A stretch of DNA of 64,000 nt, from positions 248,001 to 312,000 of the forward strand of contig NZ_RCCJ01000001.1 of the NCBI RefSeq assembly GCF_003664005.1, given 5' to 3'. Every line of letters begins with the position of its first letter. Position 1 is the first letter of the stretch. The notes under the pieces are model-generated. The model searched no databases. It worked only from the letters and a program-made list of their open reading frames with translations, and was not told the DNA's origin. This document shows positions 35,360 through 44,826 of this stretch, piece by piece. The translations under genes and the position numbers were made by a program. This stretch comes from Hydrogenivirga caldilitoris (lineage in GTDB: Bacteria; Aquificota; Aquificia; Aquificales; Aquificaceae).

Positions 35360-36253
35360 CTAACCAACCTTTATGGGCTCTCCAATCCTAACGAGACCAG
35401 TCTCGGTTATCTCTAAGAAATGGGTTTTTGTATCGTGTCCGCAGAGTCTGCACCCGTCTATCCTGAAAAGCCTTACTATATCGCCTATCGGTCTCTTGTA
35501 GAGGGATTCTTGTGCCCTTGTCATTATCAGCTCCTTAGCGAGGACCATAGTGCAGTCAACTATGTGGCTAACAGCGTATCCTCCGGCAGCCTCTGCAGAA
35601 AGCTCTTCATGTCCGCTCCTCTTTTGGGAGACAAATAAAGCCGTTTGATACCACTTCTTCATGAAGTTGAATAGCTGCCTAACCACAGTTCTTGCAAGCA
35701 TCTCCTTGGCTTCGTATAAGCCCGTGACCGAATCTATAACCGTGTGTCTGACTTTGTAGTTCTTTATCGCAAAGGCAAGGGTTGCAAGCAGGTTGGGTAT
35801 GTTGTCTCTCAAGCTCGTGTGGCTGGCAGCGTCTATCAGAATTATCCTGTCCTGGATGCTATCAAAATCAATGCCCATGGCGGTAGCTCTCTCTTTAAGT
35901 CCCATGGTTACAAAGGGAGCGGGACTCTCAACGGTTATGAAGGCAACGACGTCTCCCCTCTCTGCTTGTTTCACTGTGTATTGTTCAGCCATAAGAGACT
36001 TTCCTGTGTCTGATACCCCTGTCAAGTTTACTACGGCGTACTCAGGTATCCCTCCGAGGGGCTTCTTTACCACCTTGCCCTTTTCAAGTTCCGTGTGAAA
36101 GAAGAGCTCATCAAGCCCCTCTATTCCCGTTGGGATACCTCTGAGCCTGGGAGCCTTCTTTATGGCTTCTCCCGCCACCCATATACCTTCTTCAATAACT
36201 CTCGGCTTTTCGTACTCCTCCTCTTTACGAAAACCTTTTTCTTCCTTGTCCAT
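35360..36253 (-). CDS. KaiC/RAD55-like RecA-superfamily ATPase
   Basis: Single-domain KaiC-like ATPase of 297 residues. Walker A is GVSDTGKS, preceded by the GIPTGIEGLDELFF segment of the KaiC/RadA family, and the Walker B-like strand is HTVIDSVTGLYE. The C-terminal part has two cysteines (CRLCGHD), possibly a partial zinc site. Proteins of this family act in signal transduction or DNA-related processes; the role is unknown. I chose the ATG at 36253 because GGAGGGGAAA lies immediately upstream. Confidence 0.78.
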   Translation of the reverse strand: MDKEEKGFRKEEEYEKPRVIEEGIWVAGEAIKKAPRLRGIPTGIEGLDELFFHTELEKGKVVKKPLGGIPEYAVVNLTGVSDTGKSLMAEQYTVKQAERGDVVAFITVESPAPFVTMGLKERATAMGIDFDSIQDRIILIDAASHTSLRDNIPNLLATLAFAIKNYKVRHTVIDSVTGLYEAKEMLARTVVRQLFNFMKKWYQTALFVSQKRSGHEELSAEAAGGYAVSHIVDCTMVLAKELIMTRAQESLYKRPIGDIVRLFRIDGCRLCGHDTKTHFLEITETGLVRIGEPIKVG

Positions 36254-36308
36254 TTTCCCCTCCAACAGGATAAACTATATCATTAAATGTAATTCCGGAG
36301 GTCTGAAT

Positions 36309-37772
36309 ATGAAAGTCAGCGTTTATAAAGGAGAGCTCAGAGACTTAAAGATAAAATCTGCGGTAGCTTTCGTTTATGAGGACGAGTTACGCACGCTATC
36401 CAAGCTTGGCAGGGGTGTATCAACGAAAGTCAAGAAAGCCCTTTCCATAGAAGATTACAAAGGAAAGGAAGGGGAGATTGAGAAGGTCCTTTTACCGGGT
36501 CAGAGGATAGAGGTAGTGTATGTGATAGGTCTGGGGAAGAAGTCCGAAGCTGATACAGATACCTTCAGGAGGGCAAGTGCGGTTGCCGTAAAGAGGCTCA
36601 AGAAAGATAAGATGGAAGAGTCGGTATTCCTACTGCCCGGTAGGGCTGGTGGCAAACTTTCCCAGGCGGTGGCTGAGGGGATTATCCTTGGTGATTACAG
36701 CTTTGATAAGTACAAATCAAAAAAGGAAGAAAACGAGTTTGAAGTAAAGGAGATACGGATTTACGAGGGAGATGAGGAGGCTGTAAAGAAGGGCTTGCTG
36801 CTTGCCGAGGCTCAAAACTACGCCAGAAACCTTGTGAACGAGCCCGGGAACGTGATAAATCCCATCACCCTTGCAGAGGAGGCACAGAAACTTGCCAGGG
36901 AGCACAACCTAAAATGTAAGGTTTATGACGAAAAGGACATACAGAAAATGGGTATGCTCGCCCTGTGGAGTGTGGGTAAAGGCTCCGCCACACCTCCAAG
37001 ATTCATACACCTGACCTACGAACCTAAGGGCAAGGCGAAGGACAGGATAGTTATAGTGGGGAAAGGGCTGACCTTTGATAGCGGTGGTCTGAATATAAAA
37101 ACTGGAGACTATATGAGAACCATGAAGATGGATAAATCGGGAGCCTGCGCAGTGCTCGGTATAATGAAAGCCATAGCTCAGCTTAAGCCAAGCGTTGAGG
37201 TACACGGTATAATCGGTGCTGCGGAGAATATGCCCTCTGGGACAGCCTACAGACCAGATGACATAATAAGGGCAAAGAACGGTAAGTATATAGAGATAGA
37301 CAACACCGATGCGGAGGGTAGGGTGACCCTTGCCGATGCCCTGTCTTATGCCTCGGAACTGAAACCCTCAAAGATAATAGATATGGCTACTCTGACCGGA
37401 GCTTGTATGGTAGCCCTTGGCGAGTACACAGCCGGTCTATTTACGAACTCTGGGAGGTTCGCACAGGAGATAAAGGAGGTTGCCAGGGAGACCGGAGAGA
37501 GGGTATGGGAACTACCTATGGACGACAAGAGGCTCAGGAAGAAGATAAAGAAGGGACCCGCTGACGTGGTGAATACAGGGGGAAGGTACGGTGGTGCTAT
37601 AACTGCAGCTATGTTTCTGGAGGAGTTTGTCGGCGAGGGTATAGAATGGGTTCACCTTGATATAGCCGGTCCTGCCTGGTCCAGGGAGAGCTACGGATAC
37701 TACGTAGAGGGAGGAACAGGTTTTGGAGTCAGAACGTGCCTTGAGTACATCCTGAGGCTTGATAAGAGATGA
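36309..37772 (+). CDS. pepA: Leucyl aminopeptidase (M17)
   Basis: Dinuclear-metal aminopeptidase of 487 residues. The N-terminal macro-like domain (about 1-160) is followed by the catalytic domain with GKGLTFDSGGLNIK (Lys and Asp metal ligands) and the invariant NTDAEGRVTLADAL signature. The ATG at 36309 has a good GGAGGT site 7 bases upstream. The frame continues open to 36162, but that stretch is antisense to the KaiC-like gene. It overlaps the next gene by 4 bases (ATGA). Confidence 0.94.
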   Translation: MKVSVYKGELRDLKIKSAVAFVYEDELRTLSKLGRGVSTKVKKALSIEDYKGKEGEIEKVLLPGQRIEVVYVIGLGKKSEADTDTFRRASAVAVKRLKKDKMEESVFLLPGRAGGKLSQAVAEGIILGDYSFDKYKSKKEENEFEVKEIRIYEGDEEAVKKGLLLAEAQNYARNLVNEPGNVINPITLAEEAQKLAREHNLKCKVYDEKDIQKMGMLALWSVGKGSATPPRFIHLTYEPKGKAKDRIVIVGKGLTFDSGGLNIKTGDYMRTMKMDKSGACAVLGIMKAIAQLKPSVEVHGIIGAAENMPSGTAYRPDDIIRAKNGKYIEIDNTDAEGRVTLADALSYASELKPSKIIDMATLTGACMVALGEYTAGLFTNSGRFAQEIKEVARETGERVWELPMDDKRLRKKIKKGPADVVNTGGRYGGAITAAMFLEEFVGEGIEWVHLDIAGPAWSRESYGYYVEGGTGFGVRTCLEYILRLDKR

Positions 37773-39160
37773 GAGTCGTAGTGGTTGGAAACGGACCGGC
37801 TGCTGCCAGCGCAATTGAGGCTTTCAGAAAAGTAGATAAGGATAGTGAGCTTATAGTCCTTTCCGATGAAGAGTATCCTACGTACGCTCCCAACTGCATG
37901 GAGAATGTTATAAGGGACGATATACTCCCGGAGGCTCTCTTTTATAAGGGAGGGGAGAAGTTTTATGAAAGGTACAGGGTGGACTTCAGACCCAAGAAGG
38001 AGGTTGTAAGGCTAGACAACAGGAGGAAGGTGGTTGTTACCAAAGATGGAGATGAAATTAGATACGACAGGTGTCTCCTCGCGGCTGGAGCTTACGCCTT
38101 TGTTCCTCCCATACAGGGCATTGAACTGGAAGGTATCACAACCGCGAAAACCCTCAAGGATGCTTATCAGATAAGGGAGTGGGTAGTCTCAGGCAGGGTT
38201 AAGAGGGCGGTTATAGTGGGTGCCGGTCCCATAGGCATAGAAGATGCTGAGACATTGAGGCATATGGGTGTTGATGTTTCTGTGGTTGAGATTTTTGATA
38301 GGGTTCTTCCACGTATGCTTGATAGGGAGATGGGGAAGATTTACGGGGATACCCTCCAGAAGGAAACCGGTATAAAGGTTTACCTTGAGCACCAGGTTGT
38401 CGCATTTCACGGAAGCGGATGGGTTGAAGCGGTGGAGATAAAACCTCGTGGCTCAGACAGCAGCCTTTTCATTGAAACCGACATGGTTATAGTGTCAACA
38501 GGGGTTAGACCGAGAACCTACCTGGTGGAGGGGACAGACATAGCCATACATATAGATAAAAAGCTCAACCGTCCCATAGGAGGTATTTTAACGAACGAGT
38601 ATCAGCAATCTTCAGACCCTGACGTGTTCGCCGCGGGGGATATAGCTTCAGGTGTGGACGTCTGGGGTAATCACAGGTGGATAGCTCTCTTCCCTCCTGC
38701 CCAACAGGCAGGCTACGTGGCAGGCTTCAACCTTGCGGGGAAAAGGGTGAAGAATCCTGGTCTTGTGGACTACAACGCCGTTAAGACGCGCTCAGTGACT
38801 GCTGGTTCAGGGGGACTCTTTGAAGATGCGGAAGAGGAGTTCTTTGTAGAGAGCGGGAATTACCTTGTAAAGGTTTTTCTCCTGGAAGGTAAGGTTAGAG
38901 GCTATCAGTTTGTTGGGATTCCGAGAAAACCCACCCTAAACCCCCACAACAAGCTCCTTAAGGCGTTTAACGGGAAAATCAAGACCTGGGAGGAGAAGGT
39001 CCTCTCCGATAAGGGTTTCGGTCTTGAAGCTTCTGGAGTTATATTCCACTGCTTTTTGAAGCTTCACAGAGAGCTAAGGGGTTTTACAAAAACCGCTGTT
39101 GAGAATATGCTGATAAGGGCTCTGGCTAACCCTGCCCTTGACCTTCCTCTTTATATTTAA
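37769..39160 (+). CDS. FAD/NAD(P)-dependent pyridine nucleotide-disulfide oxidoreductase
   Basis: Flavoprotein of 463 residues. The FAD-binding GxGPAAASA motif is at the N-terminus (VVVGNGPAAASAIEAF), the NAD-binding GAGPIGIEDAETL near residue 150, and the second FAD motif DVFAAGDIAS near 288. It resembles NADH oxidases, CoA-disulfide reductases and rubredoxin reductases. The active-site Cys of CoA-disulfide reductases may be C42 in APNCMENVI, the position expected for SFVNC-type enzymes. The C-terminal 90 residues are an unusual extension without clear homology. It overlaps the convergent diguanylate cyclase by 35 bases. Confidence 0.82.
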   Translation: MRVVVVGNGPAAASAIEAFRKVDKDSELIVLSDEEYPTYAPNCMENVIRDDILPEALFYKGGEKFYERYRVDFRPKKEVVRLDNRRKVVVTKDGDEIRYDRCLLAAGAYAFVPPIQGIELEGITTAKTLKDAYQIREWVVSGRVKRAVIVGAGPIGIEDAETLRHMGVDVSVVEIFDRVLPRMLDREMGKIYGDTLQKETGIKVYLEHQVVAFHGSGWVEAVEIKPRGSDSSLFIETDMVIVSTGVRPRTYLVEGTDIAIHIDKKLNRPIGGILTNEYQQSSDPDVFAAGDIASGVDVWGNHRWIALFPPAQQAGYVAGFNLAGKRVKNPGLVDYNAVKTRSVTAGSGGLFEDAEEEFFVESGNYLVKVFLLEGKVRGYQFVGIPRKPTLNPHNKLLKAFNGKIKTWEEKVLSDKGFGLEASGVIFHCFLKLHRELRGFTKTAVENMLIRALANPALDLPLYI

Positions 39161-40559
39161 AGACAACTACCCTGTCTTTACCTTCCCTCTTTGCCTCGTA
39201 GAGTGCTGAGTCCGCCTTCTTTATTAGAGTTTCCAGGTCGTCTCCCTCTTCAAGGATAGATATCCCCAGACTTACCGTTGTCCATATCTCCTTTCCGTTT
39301 ACCTTCACGCTTGAGTTTCTAAAATCCTTTCTTATTCTCTCAGCAACCATAAAAGCTCCCCTGTCGTCCGTCTTGGGGAGTAAAACTATGAACTCCTCTC
39401 CGCCGAACCTTGCGGATATGTCTGAGCTCCTCAGGTTTTTCCTTATAACTTCTGCAAGTTGTTTCAAGACAAGGTCTCCAACGTCATGCCCGTACTCGTC
39501 GTTTATCCTCTTGAAGTTGTCTATATCCATCAGTATTAGGGACAGAGGCTCTTTATACCTCTTGCTGAGGTCAATCAAAGCTTTTGCCTCTTCCTCAAAG
39601 AATCTCCTGTTATTTAACCCGGTTAACGGGTCTCTGTAAGCGAGCTCTTCAAACTTCTCCTTTTCACTTTTGAGCTGGTTTATGTGGACTTCAAGCTCCT
39701 GAGCCATAGTCAAAACTGAGCGCTTAAGGGTAAAGAGCTCGTCCCTCGTCTTCTCCTTCCTGAGATGCTCGTTCAGTTTAGGTATGTCCGAAAAGTCAAG
39801 TTCCTTGAACCTATAAGCCATATTCTTGAGCATGGTTATGTCACTTACAAGCCTGTTGAACATAAGGAACAGTACCGTGGAGAGAGCCACTACAAGTATG
39901 AAGGTGTAGAACAGGAATACAAGCGGGGTGAATATTAGCTCCCTGAGGGTCTCGGAAAAGTCCTTTACAAACACTACCCTCCCTACGGGTATGGAGTTGT
40001 CAACAACTATCGGCACGTCTATAACCAGAGTTTTAAAGCCGTTGATTAACCTATAACCTGTTGAGATTTGTAGGCTCTGTAATACATCAGGGCTGTACTT
40101 TCCCTCAATTACAGAATCGTCAAGAACGGTCTTTCCTGCTATGAACCTGTCAAAAAACTCGGGTTCTTTCTCTCCAAGCCTCTCAAGGACGTATCTATCG
40201 TAGATTATCAACCAGTTGAGCTCCTTTACGCTTACGGTAAAATCAAGGACTTTTAAAAAGTCGGTACCGTAAAATTTGCAGTTTTCAACCCTTCCCACCA
40301 GAAGCCTGTTCCCAAAGAAGGTAATGTAAGTGCTTGCCCTCCTCACACTGCACTCAGGGAGTTCAAAACTTACATCTCCCGCACTCTTTGCAACAGCCTT
40401 TTGGGCAAAGGTGTAAGTCTTCAAGACCTCACCGTATATCTGCTCAACGTTTTTATCCATGTGATGTTTCACGATTAGAGTGAAAATCAGTATGGTCACG
40501 AGGAAGAGGGAAAGGGATACCGATACGGTCGTAAGTATTAACCTATTTCTCAGAGACAT
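39126..40559 (-). CDS. Membrane diguanylate cyclase (GGDEF)
   Basis: Makes c-di-GMP from two GTP. The 477-residue protein has two membrane helices (about 6-30 and 208-235) flanking a periplasmic sensor region of some 170 residues with two cysteines (PECSVRR, ENCKFYG), a HAMP-like linker, a coiled coil and a GGDEF domain (about 310-470). The active site is GGEEF (386-390) and the RSSD inhibitory I-site (377-380) is at the canonical distance, so the enzyme should be active and product-inhibited. I chose the ATG at 40559; TTG at 40577 is less likely. It is 20 bases from divergent nadD. Confidence 0.92.
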   Translation of the reverse strand: MSLRNRLILTTVSVSLSLFLVTILIFTLIVKHHMDKNVEQIYGEVLKTYTFAQKAVAKSAGDVSFELPECSVRRASTYITFFGNRLLVGRVENCKFYGTDFLKVLDFTVSVKELNWLIIYDRYVLERLGEKEPEFFDRFIAGKTVLDDSVIEGKYSPDVLQSLQISTGYRLINGFKTLVIDVPIVVDNSIPVGRVVFVKDFSETLRELIFTPLVFLFYTFILVVALSTVLFLMFNRLVSDITMLKNMAYRFKELDFSDIPKLNEHLRKEKTRDELFTLKRSVLTMAQELEVHINQLKSEKEKFEELAYRDPLTGLNNRRFFEEEAKALIDLSKRYKEPLSLILMDIDNFKRINDEYGHDVGDLVLKQLAEVIRKNLRSSDISARFGGEEFIVLLPKTDDRGAFMVAERIRKDFRNSSVKVNGKEIWTTVSLGISILEEGDDLETLIKKADSALYEAKREGKDRVVVFKYKEEGQGQG

Positions 40560-40564
40560 TATCC

Positions 40565-40574
40565 ATATAATATT
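40565..40574. promoter_or_regulatory. Overlapping divergent -10 hexamers (nadD and diguanylate cyclase)
   Basis: Within a 20-base gap between two divergent ATGs, the plus strand reads TATAAT (40566-40571) and the minus strand TATTAT (40572-40567), sharing the same bases. Each ends 7-8 bases before its start codon, and there is no ribosome site on either side. Both mRNAs would be leaderless, and polymerases at the two promoters would exclude each other. Confidence 0.5.
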
Positions 40575-40579
40575 CAAGC

Positions 40580-41173
40580 ATGTTTATCCTTTTTGGAGGA
40601 AGCTTTGACCCTGTCCATATAGGGCACCTTATAGTGGCAAGGGATGTAAGGGAGAAGCTACAGGCTGATAAGGTCGTTTTCCTCCCGGCTTACCGTGCAC
40701 CCCTGAAGGAGGAACACAGGGCAAGCCCTGAAGACAGACTTAACATGCTCAAGTTAGCTATTGAAGGGGAGGAGGGTTTTGATATAGAGGACTACGAGCT
40801 TAAGAAGGGTGGCATATCCTACACAGTTGAAACCCTTGAATACCTGTACCCAAAGGTAGGTGAAAAGCCTTTCCTAATCCTGGGTGCCGATAGCGTCCTG
40901 AAGTTCCATCTCTGGAAGGAACCTGAAAGGGTTCTGGAGTTATCAAAGATTATAGTTGTGGACAGAGAAGGTAAGATCGGAGAGGTTAGGGATTACATAG
41001 GAGAGAACTTCCCGTGGCTTTCTGAAGGGGAAGACTTCCTCATGCTTAGCGTGAGGAGGATAGACGTGTCCGCTACGGAGATAAGAAGCAGGGTGAGGGA
41101 AGGGAAGAGCATATACTGCCTGGTTCCCGATAGGGTCAGGAGATACATAGAGGAAAGGGGTCTGTACAGATAG
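40580..41173 (+). CDS. nadD: Nicotinate-nucleotide adenylyltransferase
   Basis: Transfers AMP from ATP to nicotinate mononucleotide in NAD synthesis. The 197-residue protein starts with the nucleotidyltransferase signature GGSFDPVHIGHL and has FLPAYRAPLK, LGADSVLKFHLWK and a C-terminal ISATEIRSR-like motif (DVSATEIRSRVREG). It is monocistronic, and its stop directly abuts the stop of the convergent exonuclease gene. Confidence 0.94.
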   Translation: MFILFGGSFDPVHIGHLIVARDVREKLQADKVVFLPAYRAPLKEEHRASPEDRLNMLKLAIEGEEGFDIEDYELKKGGISYTVETLEYLYPKVGEKPFLILGADSVLKFHLWKEPERVLELSKIIVVDREGKIGEVRDYIGENFPWLSEGEDFLMLSVRRIDVSATEIRSRVREGKSIYCLVPDRVRRYIEERGLYR

Positions 41174-42085
41174 TTAAAGGGGGAGCTCCCGTATCCTCTT
41201 AAATATATCAATTATCAGGGAAACATTCCTCTTTGTGGCTGATTCACCTATGCCAAGCTCCTCTATAATCTCCTCTACCACCTCTCTGCTGACCCCTGTC
41301 GCGCCGCTTATGAGGTCTATTAGGTAATTGAGCTGTTTCTCGGTGGGTAGTTCACCTTCTGGGACTTCCTCACCAATATACTTCCTCAACTTCTGGTAAA
41401 GCTGGGCTAAAGCTATGCTGTCCTTAAGGTTATAAAGGGCTATGGTATCGTAGTTACCTTTGTAAAACTCCTCCGGGACCTTGCTACCGTCAAGTATATC
41501 TTTGGGAGTATATATTCCAAACTTCCTGCAAATGAAATCAAGCTTATACCTCTTCTCCCTTTCCCCGTTTGAGAGGAAACGTAGAAGGTCAAAGTGAAAC
41601 TCCCTGTCCCTCAGGAATCTCTCAGGTATGTCAATCCCATGTATCATAGACCTTAACTTCAAGACGTAGCCGTCAAAGCTATAACCGTTGAAACTCACAA
41701 GTCTATCCGCTGTACTTGCCTCCTCCCAGAACCTTGCTATCAACTCCTCCTCAAGCTCATAAAGCTTACCCTCAACGAAGTCAGCCCTAAAGGGTAAATA
41801 CCTTACCCTTGTGGAACGTCCCTCGGCATAAAATACCTCTTCCTCTCTCTCCTCCGATGAAAGGTCTGACATGTAAAAAACAAAACTCTCACCGATATCC
41901 CCGTCGTGTATGTAAGTTCCCGCAACGGACACTATAAATAGAGTGAAAGGGTTCAGGGAGAACTCCTTTGTTACTTCCTCTTCGCTTCTCTCCCTTGCCC
42001 CTCTTGAGCGGAGGTACTGGTAATCTCTGTAGTTCAGCCCATTCAAGTCTGGAACCGTTTCAATATCAAAGGCTAATACCCTCAA
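41174..42085 (-). CDS. Predicted PolB-like 3'-5' exonuclease
   Basis: Protein of 303 residues with RNase H-fold exonuclease motifs: LAFDIETVPDL (DxE), LVSFNGYSFDGYVL (second Asp) and a YNLKDSIALAQLY motif III. This resembles the family of predicted exonucleases related to the exonuclease domain of DNA polymerase B. The C-terminal 60 residues are helical. I chose a TTG start at 42085, which follows an AAAGGAGGGG ribosome site by 7 bases; a longer ATT-initiated frame has no support. Function in DNA repair is inferred. Confidence 0.75.
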   Translation of the reverse strand: MRVLAFDIETVPDLNGLNYRDYQYLRSRGARERSEEEVTKEFSLNPFTLFIVSVAGTYIHDGDIGESFVFYMSDLSSEEREEEVFYAEGRSTRVRYLPFRADFVEGKLYELEEELIARFWEEASTADRLVSFNGYSFDGYVLKLRSMIHGIDIPERFLRDREFHFDLLRFLSNGEREKRYKLDFICRKFGIYTPKDILDGSKVPEEFYKGNYDTIALYNLKDSIALAQLYQKLRKYIGEEVPEGELPTEKQLNYLIDLISGATGVSREVVEEIIEELGIGESATKRNVSLIIDIFKRIRELPL

Positions 42086-42102
42086 AACTACCCCTCCTTT
42101 AA

Positions 42103-42108
42103 TATAAT
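42103..42108 (+). promoter_or_regulatory. -10 hexamer of pyrK-ribE
   Basis: TATAAT ends 8 bases before the pyrK ATG and overlaps the leader region of the divergent exonuclease gene. There is no ribosome site before the ATG, so a leaderless transcript is likely. Confidence 0.5.
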
Positions 42109-42116
42109 TTAACGGG

Positions 42117-42872
42117 ATGCAAGATAGTATTCTGACTATCAATGAAAACTCCTTTATATCAGGAAAGCTATGGCTTATGAGGCTGAAAGCTCCCCAACTT
42201 GCCGGCAGGGTTAAAGGTGGTCATTTCGTTATGATTGAGGTCTCCCCAACCTACGACCCGATGGGGCGCAGAGCTTTTGCCATTGGCGACGTACGAGGAG
42301 ATGAGATTCTGATATTTTACGATGTGGTTGGGAGGGGAACATACCTCTTGTCTACTATGAAGAAGGGTGATAAGGTCAGGGTTTTTGGTCCTCTGGGGAA
42401 GAGGCTCTTCAGTTATGAAGGGGAGAAGCACCTGCTTATTGGAGGAGGTGTTGGGCTTGCAGGGCTATCACTTTACGGGAAAGAGCTCAGGGCTATGGGA
42501 AAGGAGGTTGTGTTCGTTTACGGAGCGAGGTCTGCGGAGCATCTCGGTATGCTTGACTGGTTAAGGGATGAGAGCTTTGAGTATGTGATATTTACAGACG
42601 ACGGGAGCGCAGGTAGGAAGGGGCTTGTAACTGATATCTTGCGAGAGTTTGATAGGGAATGGGTAGTTTCAGCCTGCGGACCGAAGCCCATGCTTAAAGC
42701 CCTTTCTAAACTTTCTCAGGAGACCGGACATAGAGTCTTCATGTCCCTTGAGGAGCGTATGGCTTGTGGGTGGGGAGTGTGCTTAGGGTGTGTGGTTAAA
42801 AACCCACAAGGTGCATATCAGAGGGTGTGTTATGAAGGTCCTGTATTTGAAGCCAGTGAGGTAGTGTTCTGA
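42117..42872 (+). CDS. pyrK: Dihydroorotate dehydrogenase electron-transfer subunit
   Basis: FAD- and 2Fe-2S-containing subunit of 251 residues that passes electrons from dihydroorotate oxidation to NAD. The ferredoxin-reductase-like FAD domain (about 1-100) is followed by the NAD domain ([17 protein letters not shown]) and the C-terminal cluster motif [12 protein letters not shown] plus a fourth cysteine in RVCYEGP. No pyrD is adjacent. It overlaps the riboflavin synthase start by one base (TGATG). Confidence 0.92.
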   Translation: MQDSILTINENSFISGKLWLMRLKAPQLAGRVKGGHFVMIEVSPTYDPMGRRAFAIGDVRGDEILIFYDVVGRGTYLLSTMKKGDKVRVFGPLGKRLFSYEGEKHLLIGGGVGLAGLSLYGKELRAMGKEVVFVYGARSAEHLGMLDWLRDESFEYVIFTDDGSAGRKGLVTDILREFDREWVVSACGPKPMLKALSKLSQETGHRVFMSLEERMACGWGVCLGCVVKNPQGAYQRVCYEGPVFEASEVVF

Positions 42873-43492
42873 TGTTTACAGGACTGGTTGAAGAGCTTGG
42901 TGAGGTCTTTTCCATAAGTAAAGGTCAAAGAGGTGGAGCTCTTGAGGTAAAGAGTTCCTTTACCGATGTCAGGCTTGGAGACAGTGTGGCTGTGAACGGA
43001 GCTTGCCTCACGGTTGTCAAGCTTGGAAAGGGCACCCTTACCTTTGAGCTTTCTCCAGAAACCCTTGATAGAACAAACCTGAAATTTTTGAAAAAGGGTG
43101 ACCTGGTTAATCTGGAGAGAGCGCTTCGGGCAGACTCAAGACTTGGTGGACACTTCGTCTTGGGGCATGTGGACTTTACGGCAAGGGTGTTGAGCTTTAA
43201 AAACTTAGGCAGGCACAGGGAACTCTTAGTTGAAGTTCCTCCTCAGCAGAGGAAGTTCTTCGTTGAAAAGGGCTCAGTGGCGATAGACGGGATTAGCCTA
43301 ACGGTCAATTACGTCGGGGATAGCTCTATATCAATAAACGTCATACCCCACACCTATGAGAACACAAACCTTAAAACCCGAAAACCCGGAGACATTGTGA
43401 ACGTTGAGGTAGATATACTCGGGAAGTACGTGTTGAACTACCTGGATTTGAACAGGGGAAATATCGGACAGAAGCTGGAGAAGCTTTTTTAA
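42872..43492 (+). CDS. ribE: Riboflavin synthase, alpha chain
   Basis: Dismutates two 6,7-dimethyl-8-ribityllumazines to riboflavin. The 206-residue protein consists of two similar lumazine-binding beta barrels: [12 protein letters not shown] and VNGACLTVV in the first, [14 protein letters not shown] and [11 protein letters not shown] in the second. Co-transcription with pyrK, a flavoenzyme, is a plausible link. It shares a TTAA double stop with the convergent biotin carboxylase gene. Confidence 0.95.
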   Translation: MFTGLVEELGEVFSISKGQRGGALEVKSSFTDVRLGDSVAVNGACLTVVKLGKGTLTFELSPETLDRTNLKFLKKGDLVNLERALRADSRLGGHFVLGHVDFTARVLSFKNLGRHRELLVEVPPQQRKFFVEKGSVAIDGISLTVNYVGDSSISINVIPHTYENTNLKTRKPGDIVNVEVDILGKYVLNYLDLNRGNIGQKLEKLF

Positions 43493-44823
43493 ACCATCAT
43501 CTCTTCCACAAAGCCTATGTGGTGTCTGCCTTCCTTGAATTCCTTAGTTTTCAGAACGCGCTTGTGAAACTCTATGTTTGTCTTTAAGCCTTCACCGGAT
43601 ATTATGAACTCACCCAGTGCCCTGAGCCCACGTTTTATAGCCTCTTCCCTGGTGTTCCCCCAAACTATAACCTTTGCGAGAAGAGAGTCGTAATAGGGAG
43701 GAATTTTATAACCTGTGTATATGTGGGTATCAACCCTCACACCTACACCACCCGGCAAGATTAACTCTTCTATCTTTCCTGGCGATGGAAGAAAGCTATC
43801 TGGGTCCTCCGCATTTATCCTGAACTCAATGGCGAAGCCGTTCCTTTTTACCTCTGGGAGTTTTAACTTCTGTCCACTTGCAACTCTAAATTGCCACTTT
43901 ACTATGTCTACGCCCGTCACAACTTCCGTAACTGGATGCTCCACCTGTATCCTGCCGTTCATTTCCATAAAGTAGAAGTTTCCATCCTCGTCCATGAGGA
44001 ACTCTACCGTTCCTGCGCCCTCGTACCCTATCTCCCTGCAGAACTCAATTACCGCTTCCTCTATCTCCTTTTTCTTACTTTCATCAACGGACACGCTCGG
44101 TGCTTCCTCTATGAGCTTCTGATGCCTTCTCTGGATTGAACACTCCCTCTCTCCGAGGACTACAACGTTTCCGTGGGAATCGGCGAGAACCTGGAATTCA
44201 ATATGTTTTGGGTTTATTATGAACTTCTCAACGTAAACCCTCCCGTCGCCAAAGGAGACTTCAGCCTCTTGAACGGCAACGGGAAACTTCTCCCTTAACT
44301 CCTTCTCGTTCATGACAATCCTTATTCCTCTCCCGCCTCCTCCGGCAGATGCCTTCAATACAACCGGATACCCTATCTCGCTGGCTATCTCTAAAGCTTT
44401 CTCCAGGTCTGTAGCTCCAGAGCTCCCCGGTACAAGAGGTATCCCTACTTTCCCCGCTATCTCCTTAGTCTTTATCTTGTCTCCTATAAGGTCAAGGGTT
44501 ACAGGAGAAGGTCCTATAAACTTTACACCGCTCTTTGAGACTATCTCGGCAAACTTTGGGTTCTCTGCGAGGAACCCGTACCCAGGATAGACCGCATCAG
44601 CCTTTGATACTTCAACAGCTGACATTATCGTGGGAACGTCAAGGTAGCTCTTGGCAGGTTCCGGAGGTCCTATGCGGATAGCTTCATCCGCAAGCCTTAC
44701 ATGTAGAGAATTTTCATCTGCCTCTGAATACACAGCGACGGTTTTTATCCCGAGTTCTTTACAAGCCCTTATAGCCCTAACAGCTATCTCTCCCCTGTTA
44801 GCGATTAATACCTTCTTAAACAT
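43489..44823 (-). CDS. accC: Biotin carboxylase (acetyl-CoA carboxylase subunit AccC type)
   Basis: ATP-grasp enzyme of 444 residues that carboxylates biotin. Motifs include [22 protein letters not shown] (key [10 protein letters not shown]), [11 protein letters not shown] for [22 protein letters not shown] and the catalytic [14 protein letters not shown]. In Aquificaceae paralogues serve 2-oxoglutarate or pyruvate carboxylase in the reductive TCA cycle, so the assignment to acetyl-CoA carboxylase rather than those is tentative. No accB or carboxyltransferase gene is adjacent. Confidence 0.85.
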   Translation of the reverse strand: MFKKVLIANRGEIAVRAIRACKELGIKTVAVYSEADENSLHVRLADEAIRIGPPEPAKSYLDVPTIMSAVEVSKADAVYPGYGFLAENPKFAEIVSKSGVKFIGPSPVTLDLIGDKIKTKEIAGKVGIPLVPGSSGATDLEKALEIASEIGYPVVLKASAGGGGRGIRIVMNEKELREKFPVAVQEAEVSFGDGRVYVEKFIINPKHIEFQVLADSHGNVVVLGERECSIQRRHQKLIEEAPSVSVDESKKKEIEEAVIEFCREIGYEGAGTVEFLMDEDGNFYFMEMNGRIQVEHPVTEVVTGVDIVKWQFRVASGQKLKLPEVKRNGFAIEFRINAEDPDSFLPSPGKIEELILPGGVGVRVDTHIYTGYKIPPYYDSLLAKVIVWGNTREEAIKRGLRALGEFIISGEGLKTNIEFHKRVLKTKEFKEGRHHIGFVEEMMV

Positions 44824-44826
44824 CCG

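Noticed and set aside
36162-36308. N-terminal extension of pepA
   Set aside because: It is antisense to the KaiC-like gene and lacks family similarity; the ATG at 36309 has a good ribosome site.
43489-44823. 2-oxoglutarate carboxylase small subunit (cfiB)
   Set aside because: Possible in this lineage, but no large-subunit gene is adjacent and the length fits AccC as well; left as biotin carboxylase.
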